Positions 48,925-59,229 are shown, numbered from the stretch's first letter. The stretch is DNA of 64,000 bases from UMGS1696 sp964621165 (GCA_964621165.1 CAZULC010000002.1:279652-343651); one strand, 5' to 3'. The notes: a model not told the origin generated them from the letters alone. Numbers and translations: made by a program.

Positions 48925-49437
48925 ATGGTAATTTCTATGAATTTGAAGGTAAACGGAAAAGCGCCCGAACCTTACGAAAAGGAGGACATTTATGAGGTCA
49001 CTCCAATGATGCTCATCAACGAAATATCACGTCTCATGGGAGACAAAATACGTGAGAAGGACGATGGAAATCCCGTTTCCCAGAAATCCGGACGCGTCAT
49101 TCTCCGCGAGCTTGGCAAAAAGGACGGACGGACACAACTTGACCTTGTTAAAGCAACCCACCTCAAGGCTCCGACCATAAGCGTCGTTTTGCAGAAGCTG
49201 GAGCATGACGGTTTCGTTATGAGGACGCCGGACCAGTACGATCTTCGCGCCACACGCGTTTATCTCACCGACAAGGGAATCGAGCTGAACGGTAAAATTT
49301 GGAAGAGGATCCGCGAAGAGGAAGCGGAAGCCATGCAGAACCTCACAGGCAGCGAAAAGGAAACTCTCATGTATATTCTCCAGAAAATCCGTAAAAATCT
49401 CATTCCAGATGAAGACGACGGAGGAGGTATATTTTGA
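48925..49437 (+). CDS. MarR family transcriptional regulator
   Basis: 170 residues. A winged helix-turn-helix is visible in DLVKATHLKAPTISVVLQKLEHDGFVMRTPDQYDLRATRV, with the wing arginines of the MarR family. Helices for dimerisation lie on both sides. It probably represses the two downstream exporter genes until a ligand binds. The stop overlaps the TTG start of the first exporter gene, so the three genes form one coupled operon. The GTG upstream at 48925 and the ATG at 48937 are alternative starts; AAAGGATGG lies before both. Confidence 0.9.
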   Translation: MVISMNLKVNGKAPEPYEKEDIYEVTPMMLINEISRLMGDKIREKDDGNPVSQKSGRVILRELGKKDGRTQLDLVKATHLKAPTISVVLQKLEHDGFVMRTPDQYDLRATRVYLTDKGIELNGKIWKRIREEEAEAMQNLTGSEKETLMYILQKIRKNLIPDEDDGGGIF

Positions 49438-51194
49438 AAAACAAAAATAAAGTGAGCTTCGTTACCTACCTGAAGAAATATTGGTTCTTTTCGATTATAT
49501 CCCCACTGTTCATGGTAGGTGAGGTTTTAGTCGACCTGTGGCAGCCAAAGCTCATGTCGAGAATCATAAACACCGTTGTGGAGTCCGGTGAGCTTGATGT
49601 GGTAATGTCCTCGATTTTCTCCACATGTCTCGAGATGATAATTCTCGTGGCAATCGGTGGTTTTATGGGACTTATGTGCTGTTATACTGCCAGCCGGGCT
49701 TCCCAAGGCTTTGGCAACGACGTGAGAGTGGATGCCTTCAACAAAGTAATGTCCCTGTCCCTCGAGCAAACCGACAAATTCACCACAGGTTCACTCGTAA
49801 CCCGTCTTACGAACGATATAACCACATTACAGGACATGGTGCAGATGATACTACGCATGTTTATACGTGCGCCAATCAATTTTATTGGCGGACTAGTGAT
49901 GTGCTTGACTTTGGACATCTCCTTTGGTATAGTAGTGCTGGTTACTCTACCGTTCATTCTGGCGACAGTTGCTGTGATGATAAAAAAGGCGATCCCGCTC
50001 TTTTCAAAAGCTCAGAAAAAACTTGACAATGTGAACTCCGTAGTGCAGGAAAATGTAACTGGTGCAAGGGTAGTCAAAGCCTATACAAGGGAAGATTACG
50101 AAATCAACCGCTTCAATGCTGCAAATCTCGATTATCAGGACATTAGTCTGAAAGCGTCGATTATCATATCTGTAGTATCCCCTATTATGAACCTTATAGT
50201 GGGATTTGCTGTTGTCGCAATCATTTTAATCGGCGGGTACCAAGTGGAAGCCGCAACGCTCAATGTAGGCGACATCATGGCTGCGGTGCAGTATATAACA
50301 CAGGTTCTTTCATCCATAATAATGATATCTATGGTGTTCCAGCAGATTGCCCGCGGTAAAGCATGTGCCGTACGTGTACGCGAGGTTCTGGAATCCGATC
50401 AGGTTATAGTTGGCGGTCAGGAGAAGTCCGGCAGCGAGGTCGGCACGGTGGAGTTCAAAAACGTCTCCTTCAAGTACCCCTACGCGGCTGGCGGAAATGT
50501 TCTCGACGACATATCCTTCAAAGTCAAAAAAGGCGAAACTGTGGCAATCATAGGCGCGACAGGCTCAGGCAAGTCATCCCTCGTCAATCTCATTCCGCGA
50601 TTCTATGACACAGTGTCCGGTACGGTTTATGTGGACGGCGTTGACGTGAGAAAATGGGACCTTCACGCACTGCGGGGCAAAATCGGCTTCGTATTACAGA
50701 AGAGCGAGCTGTTCTCCGGAAGCATCACAGACAACATCAGGTGGGGCGACGAGAACGCAACTGTTGAGGAAGTCGAAGCAGCCGCGAAAATCGCACAGGC
50801 TGACGAGTTCGTCTCAAAGATGGAAGACGGATATGAATCATACGTGGCTGAAAAGGGAACGTCTCTCTCCGGCGGACAGAAGCAGAGAGTGGCAATTTCC
50901 CGGGCAATCGTCCGCAAGCCTGAGATTATCATATTCGACGACAGCACTTCAGCTCTCGACCTCAGCACGGAAGCAAAGCTGAGAAACGAGCTGAACCGTG
51001 AGTTCAAGGACACAACCATCATCATGATTGCCCAGCGAATCGCCAGCGTAATGCACGCGGACAGGATTGCGGTCATCGAGAACGGCAAAATCACAGCTTT
51101 CGACAACCACGAGAACCTGATGAAAACCAGCGCGGCATACCGTGATATTTATTCGTCCCAGATGAAGACAAACGGAGGTGAGATAGATGGCTGA
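49434..51194 (+). CDS. ABC exporter subunit under MarR control (degenerate-site half)
   Basis: 586 residues: six membrane helices to about residue 310, then a nucleotide-binding domain with Walker A GATGSGKSS, signature SLSGGQKQR and Walker B IIIFDDSTS, where Asp replaces the catalytic Glu. The switch position is Gln (IAQRIA). These features mark the degenerate half of a heterodimeric exporter. The TTG start overlaps the marR stop and follows GGAGGAGG. The next subunit overlaps it by 8 nt. Likely substrates are drugs or toxic compounds, judged from the MarR partner. Confidence 0.92.
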   Translation: MKNKNKVSFVTYLKKYWFFSIISPLFMVGEVLVDLWQPKLMSRIINTVVESGELDVVMSSIFSTCLEMIILVAIGGFMGLMCCYTASRASQGFGNDVRVDAFNKVMSLSLEQTDKFTTGSLVTRLTNDITTLQDMVQMILRMFIRAPINFIGGLVMCLTLDISFGIVVLVTLPFILATVAVMIKKAIPLFSKAQKKLDNVNSVVQENVTGARVVKAYTREDYEINRFNAANLDYQDISLKASIIISVVSPIMNLIVGFAVVAIILIGGYQVEAATLNVGDIMAAVQYITQVLSSIIMISMVFQQIARGKACAVRVREVLESDQVIVGGQEKSGSEVGTVEFKNVSFKYPYAAGGNVLDDISFKVKKGETVAIIGATGSGKSSLVNLIPRFYDTVSGTVYVDGVDVRKWDLHALRGKIGFVLQKSELFSGSITDNIRWGDENATVEEVEAAAKIAQADEFVSKMEDGYESYVAEKGTSLSGGQKQRVAISRAIVRKPEIIIFDDSTSALDLSTEAKLRNELNREFKDTTIIMIAQRIASVMHADRIAVIENGKITAFDNHENLMKTSAAYRDIYSSQMKTNGGEIDG

Positions 51195-53160
51195 GAATAA
51201 CATTCCCGAAAAGGATAAAATGCCCGAAAAGGATAAAATGCCCGAAAAGGATAAAATGCCCGAAAACGGTGCAGTTCCCCCGAAAAACGGCAAAAACGGC
51301 GCAAAGGAACCCACGGCTGAAGAGCTTCGCAATATGATGAAGAAAAACGGCGGCGGAGGCGGCGATGGTCCGGGTCCGAGAGGGGGAGTGATACGGGAGA
51401 AGCCCAAGAACGCAAAGGCAACCATCGGCAAACTCATCCGTTACATTGGCAAGAGTAAATATCTTGTAATCCTCATTATAGTAACTACAATAATCACGAC
51501 GTTTCTGAACCTGCTCAACCCCACTTTGCAGGGTATGGCAATTGACGAGATCACACTGACCGATGGCAAACTGCATGTGGACTTCGACGGACTAGTGAGA
51601 ATCCTCATCCTCATGGCAATTGTACAGGTGGCAAACACGGCAATCCAAATAGCGCAGGGTATAGCTTCGGCTAAAATTTCTCAGAACACGGTTTTCACCT
51701 TAAGACGGGATCTGTTCAACAAAATTTCCTACCTGCCAATCAGCTACATTGACACCCACGCTCACGGCGACATCATGAGCCGTATGACAAACGACGTGGA
51801 CAACATTTCCGCCACTATTTCAAACTCCATCACGTCCCTGATTTCCGCGGTTCTGACGCTGATTGGCGCCCTCTTCATGCTTATCAAGCTTGACTGGCGT
51901 ATGGCGCTGATCTCCCTCGTCACAATTCCGCTGACGGTAATCGTATCCATGACTCTTTCCAAATTCATGAGAAAATACTTCATCCAACGACAGATACTTC
52001 TCGGTCAGCTGAACACTCAGGTTGAGGAAATGGTGACGGGATTCAAAACGGTCATCGCCTATGGCAAGGAAGAGGACGCGTGCCGGGACTTCGCTCAAAT
52101 CAGTGAGGAATTCCGCAAGTGCAGCATCAGGGCAAATGTCTGGGGCGGTCTCATGGGTCCGGCAATGAACATCATCAATAACCTGAACTACCTCATTGTG
52201 GCTGCTTTCGGTGCTTATTTTACCGTGACGGGTGCGTTGTCCGTTGGTGACGTACAGGCGATTTTACAGTACTCACGCCAGTTGTCCCAGCCCATCAACC
52301 AGATATCGAACCAGTACTCAAGCATACTCACGGCAATCGCGGGAGCTGAGCGTGTGTTCGCAATCCTCGACACTCCCTCCGAAAAGGACGAGGGCCGGAA
52401 CAATGTCAAAGTCGACGACATCCACGGCAACATCAGTTTCAGAAACATCGACTTCTCCTACATTCCCGGCAAGCAGGTCATCAAAAACTTCTCGCTGGAC
52501 GTTAAGCCCGGTCAGAAAATCGCCCTTGTCGGAGCTACGGGTTCAGGTAAAACTACGATTGTAAATCTGCTCACCCGTTTCTACGACATCGACTCGGGAG
52601 AGATAAAAATCGACGGAATCAACATAAACGACATCCCGAAGAACACCCTGAGAAACGCAATCGCCATAGTTTTGCAGGATACTGTGCTGTTCCACGACAC
52701 AATCGGCAACAACATAAGGTACGGCCGACTTGACGCGTCGGAAGAGGACGTTGAGAAAGCCGCAGTCGCAGCCGAAGCCGACGAATTCATCAGCAGACTG
52801 CCGGAAAAGTACGACACAATTCTGTCCGAAGGCGGCGGAAACCTGAGTCAGGGACAGCGTCAGCTTTTGACGATAGCGAGAGCCGTTTTGGCCGACCCGA
52901 AGATTCTGATTCTTGATGAAGCTACGTCGTCGGTTGACACCAGAACGGAGATGCACATCCAGCAGGCAATGGTGGCACTGATGAAGAACCGCACCAGCCT
53001 GATTATAGCTCACCGCCTGTCCACAATACGCGACGCGGACATCATAATCGTAATGCAGGACGGTCAGGTGATGGAATCCGGCAACCACGACGAGCTGCTT
53101 GAGAAAAGGGGAGTTTACTACAACCTCTACCAGAACCAGTTCGCGGGAATCGCAACCTGA
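51187..53160 (+). CDS. ABC exporter subunit under MarR control (canonical half) with repetitive N-terminus
   Basis: 657 residues. The first 75 are unusual: three PEKDKM repeats, a Pro/Asn/Lys-rich stretch and a Gly run (NGGGGGDGPGPRGG). Six helices (about 90-380) and a canonical nucleotide-binding domain follow: Walker A GATGSGKTT, signature NLSQGQRQL, Walker B ILILDEATS with the catalytic Glu, and His in IAHRLS. It pairs with the upstream degenerate subunit. The N-terminal extension is absent from the paralogous pair at 23203-26776. A strong terminator follows. Confidence 0.92.
   Translation: MAENNIPEKDKMPEKDKMPEKDKMPENGAVPPKNGKNGAKEPTAEELRNMMKKNGGGGGDGPGPRGGVIREKPKNAKATIGKLIRYIGKSKYLVILIIVTTIITTFLNLLNPTLQGMAIDEITLTDGKLHVDFDGLVRILILMAIVQVANTAIQIAQGIASAKISQNTVFTLRRDLFNKISYLPISYIDTHAHGDIMSRMTNDVDNISATISNSITSLISAVLTLIGALFMLIKLDWRMALISLVTIPLTVIVSMTLSKFMRKYFIQRQILLGQLNTQVEEMVTGFKTVIAYGKEEDACRDFAQISEEFRKCSIRANVWGGLMGPAMNIINNLNYLIVAAFGAYFTVTGALSVGDVQAILQYSRQLSQPINQISNQYSSILTAIAGAERVFAILDTPSEKDEGRNNVKVDDIHGNISFRNIDFSYIPGKQVIKNFSLDVKPGQKIALVGATGSGKTTIVNLLTRFYDIDSGEIKIDGININDIPKNTLRNAIAIVLQDTVLFHDTIGNNIRYGRLDASEEDVEKAAVAAEADEFISRLPEKYDTILSEGGGNLSQGQRQLLTIARAVLADPKILILDEATSSVDTRTEMHIQQAMVALMKNRTSLIIAHRLSTIRDADIIIVMQDGQVMESGNHDELLEKRGVYYNLYQNQFAGIAT
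51205..51266 (+). repeat. In-frame 18-bp tandem repeat in the exporter N-terminus
   Basis: Three exact copies of CCCGAAAAGGATAAAATG (51205-51258) and 8 nt of a fourth. The unit is a multiple of three and encodes PEKDKM, so copy number changes would alter length without breaking the gene. Confidence 0.95.
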
Positions 53161-53171
53161 TACAAAGAAAG

Positions 53172-53203
53172 TACGCAGAGAGAAAAACTTTGCGTATTTT
53201 TTG
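53172..53203 (+). terminator. Intrinsic terminator of the MarR/ABC operon
   Basis: TACGCAGAG (53172-53180) pairs with CTTTGCGTA (53188-53196) with one G-U pair, followed by TTTTTT. It begins 11 nt after the stop. Confidence 0.87.
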
Positions 53204-53299
53204 AGTATAAATTTTCCCATTTCATGGAGCGTTTTCCCGTTTTGTGCGTTTATATAAGTGAAGACGAAAACCGTACCATGCAGCGAAAGGAAAATTATC

Positions 53300-55183
53300 A
53301 TGAAGACTTCACTGCGAATATTGTCAGCCGCGCTTTGTGCAGCCATTCTGACATTCCCGACCGCCGCCGCAAGCCAATCATCGGATCCGGTGAAAATTTA
53401 TGTTCCGTCAAAGTACAGTCAGGTTTACGAACGGATCAAGGACTACATCCAGTGGAAAATTGAGCCTTACGAGGATCTTGTCTGGATGGACGAATACGAA
53501 GCAATGCCTGCTCTTTCTGCACCGGCTGAAACAATGGTTGCTGCGGAAGAACCCGTCGCCGAAGCCGAGATACAGACGTCAAGAGCCGCGCTGGATCCTG
53601 ACTTTGACGGGACCAACGTGCAGGTCGAGGGAATCGACTAGGGCGACATCGTGAAAACCGACGGGGAATACATCTACGTTTTGACTGATAACGAGATGAA
53701 AATCCTGAAAGCCAACGGGAAGAACACCAAGCTCGTCTCGGAAACCACCGTCACGCAAAGATTTGTGACTGTTGACGATTACCATGTAGACTACGAGCGT
53801 ACGATTGAAATGTACATTCATGAAAACGGTTACGCCACGGTAATCACGGAAGTTGAAGTCCGGAGCAAAACTGACGGCGGAGCAGCAGACTCAAGAAGCA
53901 CCGTCTACAAAATGCTGTACCTCTACAACGTCAACAAACCCTCATCTCTCGAGCTTGTTTCCCAAAACGGACAGCAGGGAAGCCTCGTGACCAGCCGTAT
54001 GGCAGACGACAGCTTGTATGTTGTAACAACCTGCCCGGTTCACTCCCGCTACGGTGAAATCAAGGTCACGGACACCGACGATTACATCCCCCACTTCTAT
54101 CAGGGCAGCAATGACAAGCTGAGACGCGCAGATCCTTCGGAAATTCTCATGCCGCCGGACACCGAATGCGCGAACTATGTGGTCATATCAAACTATTTCC
54201 TCGACAAAAAGAAAAGCATGACTGATACAAAAATAGTCATCGGCAATGGCGACACGGTTTACATGGGCAGGGACTACATCTACATAGCCGACAGCCGGTG
54301 GTACAACGACTCCTCCAAGCCCTACACTGTGGACAACTACACGGCTGTAGACTATTCAAGCGGCTCATCCACAAACATACTCAAGTTCGAGTACCGCGAC
54401 AAATTCAAGACCCGCGAAATCTGCGACATAAAGGGACGGCTGCTGAACCAGTTCTCCCTCGACGAGTACGACGGAAACCTCAGATTCGTGACTCAGCGGA
54501 GTGAAAGCAGCTACACCCAGTACACTGACAATAAGTACGGCTTCGTCAACTATCTCGCCCAGAAGCACGATAACAGCACGTCCCTGTACGTTCTCGACAA
54601 AAATCTCGACATGCGGGGAAGCATTGATAACATCGCGGAAGGGGAAGACGTGAAGTCCGTGCGGTTCGACAGGAATGTGGGCTACTTTGTGACCTACCTC
54701 AACACCGACCCCTTGTTCTGCGCAAATCTCTCAAACCCCGACAGCCCGAAAATCGTGAGCAAGCTTAAGATTCCCGGATTTTCCAGCTACCTCTACCCCT
54801 ACGGCGACAGCCTACTTCTCGGAATCGGTCAGACTGATGCTAGACAGATCAAGCTCTCCATGTTCGACGTGTCAGACCCCTACAATTTGACGGAAAAGTA
54901 TACCGCAAATGACAGCCATAATTATTCAAGCAAGATGAACAATCACAAGGTAATGCTGGTTCTGCCGGAGTATGGAGTAATTGGGTTCCAGGTTTGCGGA
55001 AGCTACCTTGTGTTCGAATACAGCGAAAAATCCGGCTTCACCTACTCCCACGAGTTCGAGCTTTCGAAATGGGACGACTCCTGCGGGGTCAGAATCGGCG
55101 GGTACTTCTACATTGTGACGTCCTCCATGACGGAAGTCGTCGACCTCGAAACCATGAAGCCAGTCAAGCATATTGTGTACTGA
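53300..55183 (+). pseudogene. Secreted beta-propeller domain protein interrupted by an amber codon
   Basis: The start at 53300 (AAAGGA upstream) gives a signal peptide MKTSLRILSAALCAAILTF followed by TAAASQS. The ORF runs to NVQVEGID and then meets TAG at 53639-53641. The same frame continues at once with GDIVKTDGEYIYVLTD and stays open to 55183, 627 codons in total. The family (secreted propeller proteins, PF09826-like) has NVQVEGVDEADIVKTDG here, so the TAG sits on a conserved Glu and is one base from GAG. Everything else is intact. A recent nonsense mutation is the simplest reading; the 3' part could also start at a GTG at 53651 but would lack a signal peptide. Confidence 0.8.
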
Positions 55184-55200
55184 TAAACTATAATCAAAAC

Positions 55201-55250
55201 AAAACCTTCTCCTGTTGGAAATATTCTCATCGGAAGAAGGTTTTCTTATT
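55201..55250 (+). terminator. Terminator after the beta-propeller gene, probably bidirectional
   Basis: AAAACCTTCT (55201-55210) pairs perfectly with AGAAGGTTTT (55235-55244), followed by CTTATT. An A-rich stretch upstream could serve the convergent E1 gene ending at 55308. Confidence 0.75.
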
Positions 55251-55307
55251 CAGTTATGCAATTCCGGCTTGTACAGTGTAACGTCAGCCTTAAAACACAG
55301 CGTGGAC

Positions 55308-57794
55308 TTATACGCCTTTTTTCGCACGCTCGATATGCTCAAGCTCCGTCTCGTTGTATTTCGTCACTCTACCAGGAATGGGCATGAGCTTTTCGGATAT
55401 TACGTCGATTATGCCGTCAGCCTGTGGAAAGTAGTATTTCTCAAGCTCAAAGGCGGGCGTAATCCAGTTGCGGGAGCCGAACACAGCAGGCGGTGCGTCA
55501 AGGTAGTCAAAGCACATTTCCGTGATGTTTGAAGCCATGTCCCGCATGATGGAGCCTCTGTCCACAGCGTCGCCTACTATGACAATTTTTCCGGTCTTCT
55601 TCACCGACTCGATGACCTTTTCGTAGTTGAAGGGAACCATTGAGCGGGCGTCGATAACCTCGGCTGAAATTCCGTATTCCTCATCGAGTATTTTCGCCGC
55701 GTCAAGAGCACGGTACAGCACCGCACCGATTGAGAGAATCGTAACGTCGTGTCCTTCTCTCTTCACGTCAGGATCGCCGAAGTCAACTTCATAATACTCT
55801 GTGGGAACGCCGCCCTCGTGGAATTCCTCGCCCTTGTCGTAAATTCGCTGGGACTCGAAGAACACTACGGGGTCGGTGCCGTTCAGCGCCTGATTCATGA
55901 GACCCTTTGCGTCGTATGGCGTTGCGGGGAAGCAGACCTTGAGTCCGGGAATGTGGGAGCATAGAGCGGTCCAGTCCTGTGAATGCTGTGCGCCGTATTT
56001 GGAACCGACGGAAACACGCAGAACCACCGGCATCTTCAATATTCCTGCCGACATTGCCTGCCACTTGGAGAGCTGGTTGAAAATTTCGTCTCCCGCGCAT
56101 CCGATGAAGTCTGCGTACATCAGTTCCACTATAGCACGTCCGCCGGCTACAGCGTAACCCACAGCCGAACCCACGATAGCTGACTCAGAAATGGGTGCGT
56201 TGAAGAAGCGGTGATAGGGAAGAGCTTCGGTCAGTCCGCGGTATACGGCAAAGGCGCCGCCCCAGTCACGGTTGTCTTCGCCGTACGCTATTGTGGTGGG
56301 GTCTTCGTAGAACTTATCGAGAATCGCCTCAAACAAGCCGTCGCGGATGTTGTAGAGCTTCATCTTCGGAATCATCGCGCCTTTTTCGTCGAACGCGTAC
56401 CGGGACTTGAGCGCAATTTGCTTCACCCGCGGGTTTTCCTCTTTCGGAATCAGAACTTCCGGCTCACGGGTCTCGTCGAGGGAGTTCACGCGTTCGTTTG
56501 AATACATGATGGAGGAAATCATATCCGGCTCAGCGTCAAGGTTCATTCTCGGTGAAATGTCGTCGTCGATTGCAAGCTTTATGATTTTCGTGATTCTTTC
56601 GACAATGTCCTCGTCAATGGCTGCAAATTCTTCATCTGAAGCAACTCCGCCTTCGACCATCTTTTTACGGTAAGCTGCAATGGGACAGGCTGACTTCCAT
56701 GCCTCTATTTCCTCGGGAGTTCTGTATGTGGAGGAATCCGAGGGCGAGTGTCCGGAAACACGGTAAGTCGCGACTTCAAGCAGAGCCGGACCTTTTCCGG
56801 AGAGCAGAATTTCCTTCTTGCGGGTTGTGGCGTCGATTACAGCAAGGGGGTCGTAGCCGTTGACCTTTTCCGCGTGCATTTCCGACACGTTGAATCCGGC
56901 AGCAATACGGGCCGCACAGCCAAATCCCATGGTTTCGCCCATAGTCTGACCGCCCATTCCGTAGAAGTTGTTGAACACGTTGAATAGAATCGGCATTCCC
57001 TCGCAGGGGTACTTTCCGCCCATTCCCCAGAGCCGCGTAATCTGGTCCATTGAAGCGAAGTTCAGCGATTCAAGCACGGGTCCGCGTCCGAGAGCGCCGT
57101 CGCCGGAGTTGGCTACAACTATGCCTTTTTTGTGGTTAGCTCTTTTGAATAAAGCCGCACCGAGCGCTATGGGAGCCGCACCGCCGACGATTGCGTTGTT
57201 CGGGAAGATACCGAAGGGGATGAAGAACGCGTGCATGGATCCGCCAAGCCCCTTGTTGAAGCCGGTTGTGCGTGCAAAAATCTCAGCCAGCGCACCATAG
57301 AGAAGGAAATCCTTCGCCAGCTCCCTGACGTCCCCCTGATTCTTCTGCCGGCCTTCGACAACCCTGAGAATCGAGCCGCCTAAAAATTCCTTCATTATGT
57401 CGTAAAGCTCGTCCTCTTCCAGCTTGTTGATTGACGACAGTCCCTTTGCCAGAATTTCCCCGTGGCTTCTGTGGGAGCCGAAGGTGAAGTCGTTGATGTC
57501 GAGACAATAAGCCTCACCAACAGCCGACGCTTCCTGACCGATTGACAGGTGAGCCGGACCGGGATTGTTGTACTTCACGCCATTGTACTCGGACTTAACC
57601 TTGATTTCGTTGAGCATGGTTTCAAACTCGCGGATTGTCCTCATGTCGTGGTAAATCCGAAGAAAATCCACCTTTGAGTATAGCTTTTTCTCTTCTTCGA
57701 TGGTCTTGTTGTACCGGCAGAGCGGTATGGGGTCAAATTCGATATAGCCCGGCTGAAAGACCTTCCCGGGGTCTACATATTGACTTTTCGGCAT
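55308..57794 (-). CDS. 2-oxoacid dehydrogenase E1, fused alpha and beta subunits
   Basis: 828 residues. The N-terminal half (to about 470) is an E1-alpha thiamine-diphosphate domain with NSGDGALGRG and, after an insertion, FNNFYGMGGQT (the GDG...NN motif). GSMHAFF and RVSGHSPSDSSTYR are also typical. The C-terminal half (about 480-820) is E1-beta with YGEDNRDWGGAF, RFFNAPISESAIVG and GSKYGAQHSQDW. The complex with the E2 and E3 upstream would decarboxylate pyruvate, acetoin or a branched-chain ketoacid; the motifs do not settle which. Fused E1 is less common than separate alpha and beta genes. GGAG lies 9 nt before the ATG. Confidence 0.9.
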   Translation of the reverse strand: MPKSQYVDPGKVFQPGYIEFDPIPLCRYNKTIEEEKKLYSKVDFLRIYHDMRTIREFETMLNEIKVKSEYNGVKYNNPGPAHLSIGQEASAVGEAYCLDINDFTFGSHRSHGEILAKGLSSINKLEEDELYDIMKEFLGGSILRVVEGRQKNQGDVRELAKDFLLYGALAEIFARTTGFNKGLGGSMHAFFIPFGIFPNNAIVGGAAPIALGAALFKRANHKKGIVVANSGDGALGRGPVLESLNFASMDQITRLWGMGGKYPCEGMPILFNVFNNFYGMGGQTMGETMGFGCAARIAAGFNVSEMHAEKVNGYDPLAVIDATTRKKEILLSGKGPALLEVATYRVSGHSPSDSSTYRTPEEIEAWKSACPIAAYRKKMVEGGVASDEEFAAIDEDIVERITKIIKLAIDDDISPRMNLDAEPDMISSIMYSNERVNSLDETREPEVLIPKEENPRVKQIALKSRYAFDEKGAMIPKMKLYNIRDGLFEAILDKFYEDPTTIAYGEDNRDWGGAFAVYRGLTEALPYHRFFNAPISESAIVGSAVGYAVAGGRAIVELMYADFIGCAGDEIFNQLSKWQAMSAGILKMPVVLRVSVGSKYGAQHSQDWTALCSHIPGLKVCFPATPYDAKGLMNQALNGTDPVVFFESQRIYDKGEEFHEGGVPTEYYEVDFGDPDVKREGHDVTILSIGAVLYRALDAAKILDEEYGISAEVIDARSMVPFNYEKVIESVKKTGKIVIVGDAVDRGSIMRDMASNITEMCFDYLDAPPAVFGSRNWITPAFELEKYYFPQADGIIDVISEKLMPIPGRVTKYNETELEHIERAKKGV

Positions 57795-57835
57795 GGTTGT
57801 ATCTCCTTCTATTTAAAATTCACATAGATTAAATT

Positions 57836-59221
57836 TCACTTTATCTCAAACATGGCCTCGCGTATGGCTTCGCAGACCGTCGGATGGGGGAATACCAGCT
57901 TTTGTACGTCCCCGACCCGCATTTTTCTGGCCACCATAGCTGCCGCACCGTATATTATCTCGGAAGCATACGAGCCTATCATGTGAACCCCGAGGATTTC
58001 ACGGTGAGCTTTGCCGTATACCACCTTCACTATCCCGTCGCCGCCTTCGTTTTCAGCCACATAACGGCCGCTGTAGCGCAATGACAGCACAACCGCCCCG
58101 GCTTCGATTCCGGCTTTGGCGGCTGACTCCACCGTTTCACCGACGCATCCGATTTCGGGGTTCGTGTAGATGGCCGACGGAACTGCACGGTAGTCAACTC
58201 TGTCGCGGATTCCGTTCATGTTGTTAACGGCGGCTTCACCCTCACGGTAGGCAGTGTGAGCAAGCATGCTTTTTCCGTTCACATCCCCTGCCGCCCAGAT
58301 TCCCGGAGTTGAAGTTCTGCCGTATTCGTCGGTTACAACAGCCCCACGGTTGAGCCGAACGCCCACTGTTTCAAGCCCGATTCCGGTCGTACGCGGTTTT
58401 CTTCCCACGGAAACAAGAACCAAATCGCACTCGACCCGGCCTTTTTCCCCGTTCTTTTCGTACTCTACAACACCCGAGCCAACCTGACCGCGCACTGAGA
58501 CTACCTTTGCCCCGAGAATGAACTTCAGCCCCTTTTTACTGTAGTTTTTCTCGAGAATTGCGGAAATTTCACTGTCAGTGGGGCCGGCGATTTTGTCCGT
58601 CATTTCTATGACCACGACCTCGCTTCCGGCTGAGACAAAATAGGATGCCATCTCAAGCCCGATAACTCCGCCGCCGATCACCGCAATCCGCTTTGGCTGA
58701 ACCCGAAGGTCAAGGATTTCTCTGTTCGTCACCGCAAGCCCGCTTACGCAAGCCTCGTTCAGTCCGTTGATTGGCGGAATCATAGCATCGGAGCCGGTGC
58801 ATATGAGCAGCTTTTCTCCGATGTATGCTTCGTCATTGCATACAACCTCAAATCCGGAGTCGTTTTTGCCGCGTATAACTGCCGAGCCGCTGACTACATC
58901 CACGCCGGCCTTCTTCATCTTCGCAGCAACCCCTGAAACCAGCGACTTCACGACTCTGTCTTTCCGGTCAACCGCAAAAGCATGATCCAGCCGCGCGCCT
59001 TCAACCGTTACGCCGTACTTTTCGCCGTGGCGTGCGTAATCGTATATTTTCGCGGAATACAGTAGAGTCTTCGTCGGAATGCACCCTTCGTTGAGACACA
59101 CGCCGCCCAGCGCTCTTTCTTCGAACAAAGCCACCGACATACCGAATCCAGCGGCTCTTTCAGCGGCATTGTATCCGGCAGGACCTCCGCCGATTATCAA
59201 TAAATCATATTTTTTATCCAT
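57836..59221 (-). CDS. lpdA: Dihydrolipoyl dehydrogenase (E3)
   Basis: 461 residues. FAD-binding GGGPAGYNAAERAA at the N-terminus, the redox disulfide CLNEGC (Cys42, Cys47), NAD-binding VIGGGVIGLEMAS, the second FAD motif TPGIWAAGDVNG, and the C-terminal catalytic FPHPTVCEAI. It reoxidises dihydrolipoamide on E2 and passes electrons to NAD. It starts 8 nt after the E2 stop, with GAGGTGAG as ribosome site, and the fused E1 gene follows by 41 nt. Confidence 0.95.
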   Translation of the reverse strand: MDKKYDLLIIGGGPAGYNAAERAAGFGMSVALFEERALGGVCLNEGCIPTKTLLYSAKIYDYARHGEKYGVTVEGARLDHAFAVDRKDRVVKSLVSGVAAKMKKAGVDVVSGSAVIRGKNDSGFEVVCNDEAYIGEKLLICTGSDAMIPPINGLNEACVSGLAVTNREILDLRVQPKRIAVIGGGVIGLEMASYFVSAGSEVVVIEMTDKIAGPTDSEISAILEKNYSKKGLKFILGAKVVSVRGQVGSGVVEYEKNGEKGRVECDLVLVSVGRKPRTTGIGLETVGVRLNRGAVVTDEYGRTSTPGIWAAGDVNGKSMLAHTAYREGEAAVNNMNGIRDRVDYRAVPSAIYTNPEIGCVGETVESAAKAGIEAGAVVLSLRYSGRYVAENEGGDGIVKVVYGKAHREILGVHMIGSYASEIIYGAAAMVARKMRVGDVQKLVFPHPTVCEAIREAMFEIK

Positions 59222-59229
59222 GGCTCACC

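Noticed and set aside
51205..51266. Repeat array resembling a short CRISPR
   Set aside because: The units are contiguous without spacers and encode a peptide repeat in frame.
14166..53641. TAG interruptions in three of the broken genes suggested amber reassignment or suppression
   Set aside because: TAG serves as an ordinary stop of intact genes here (14166-14168, 15896-15898, 25022-25024), each followed directly by the next gene, and TGA and frameshifts also occur in the broken genes.
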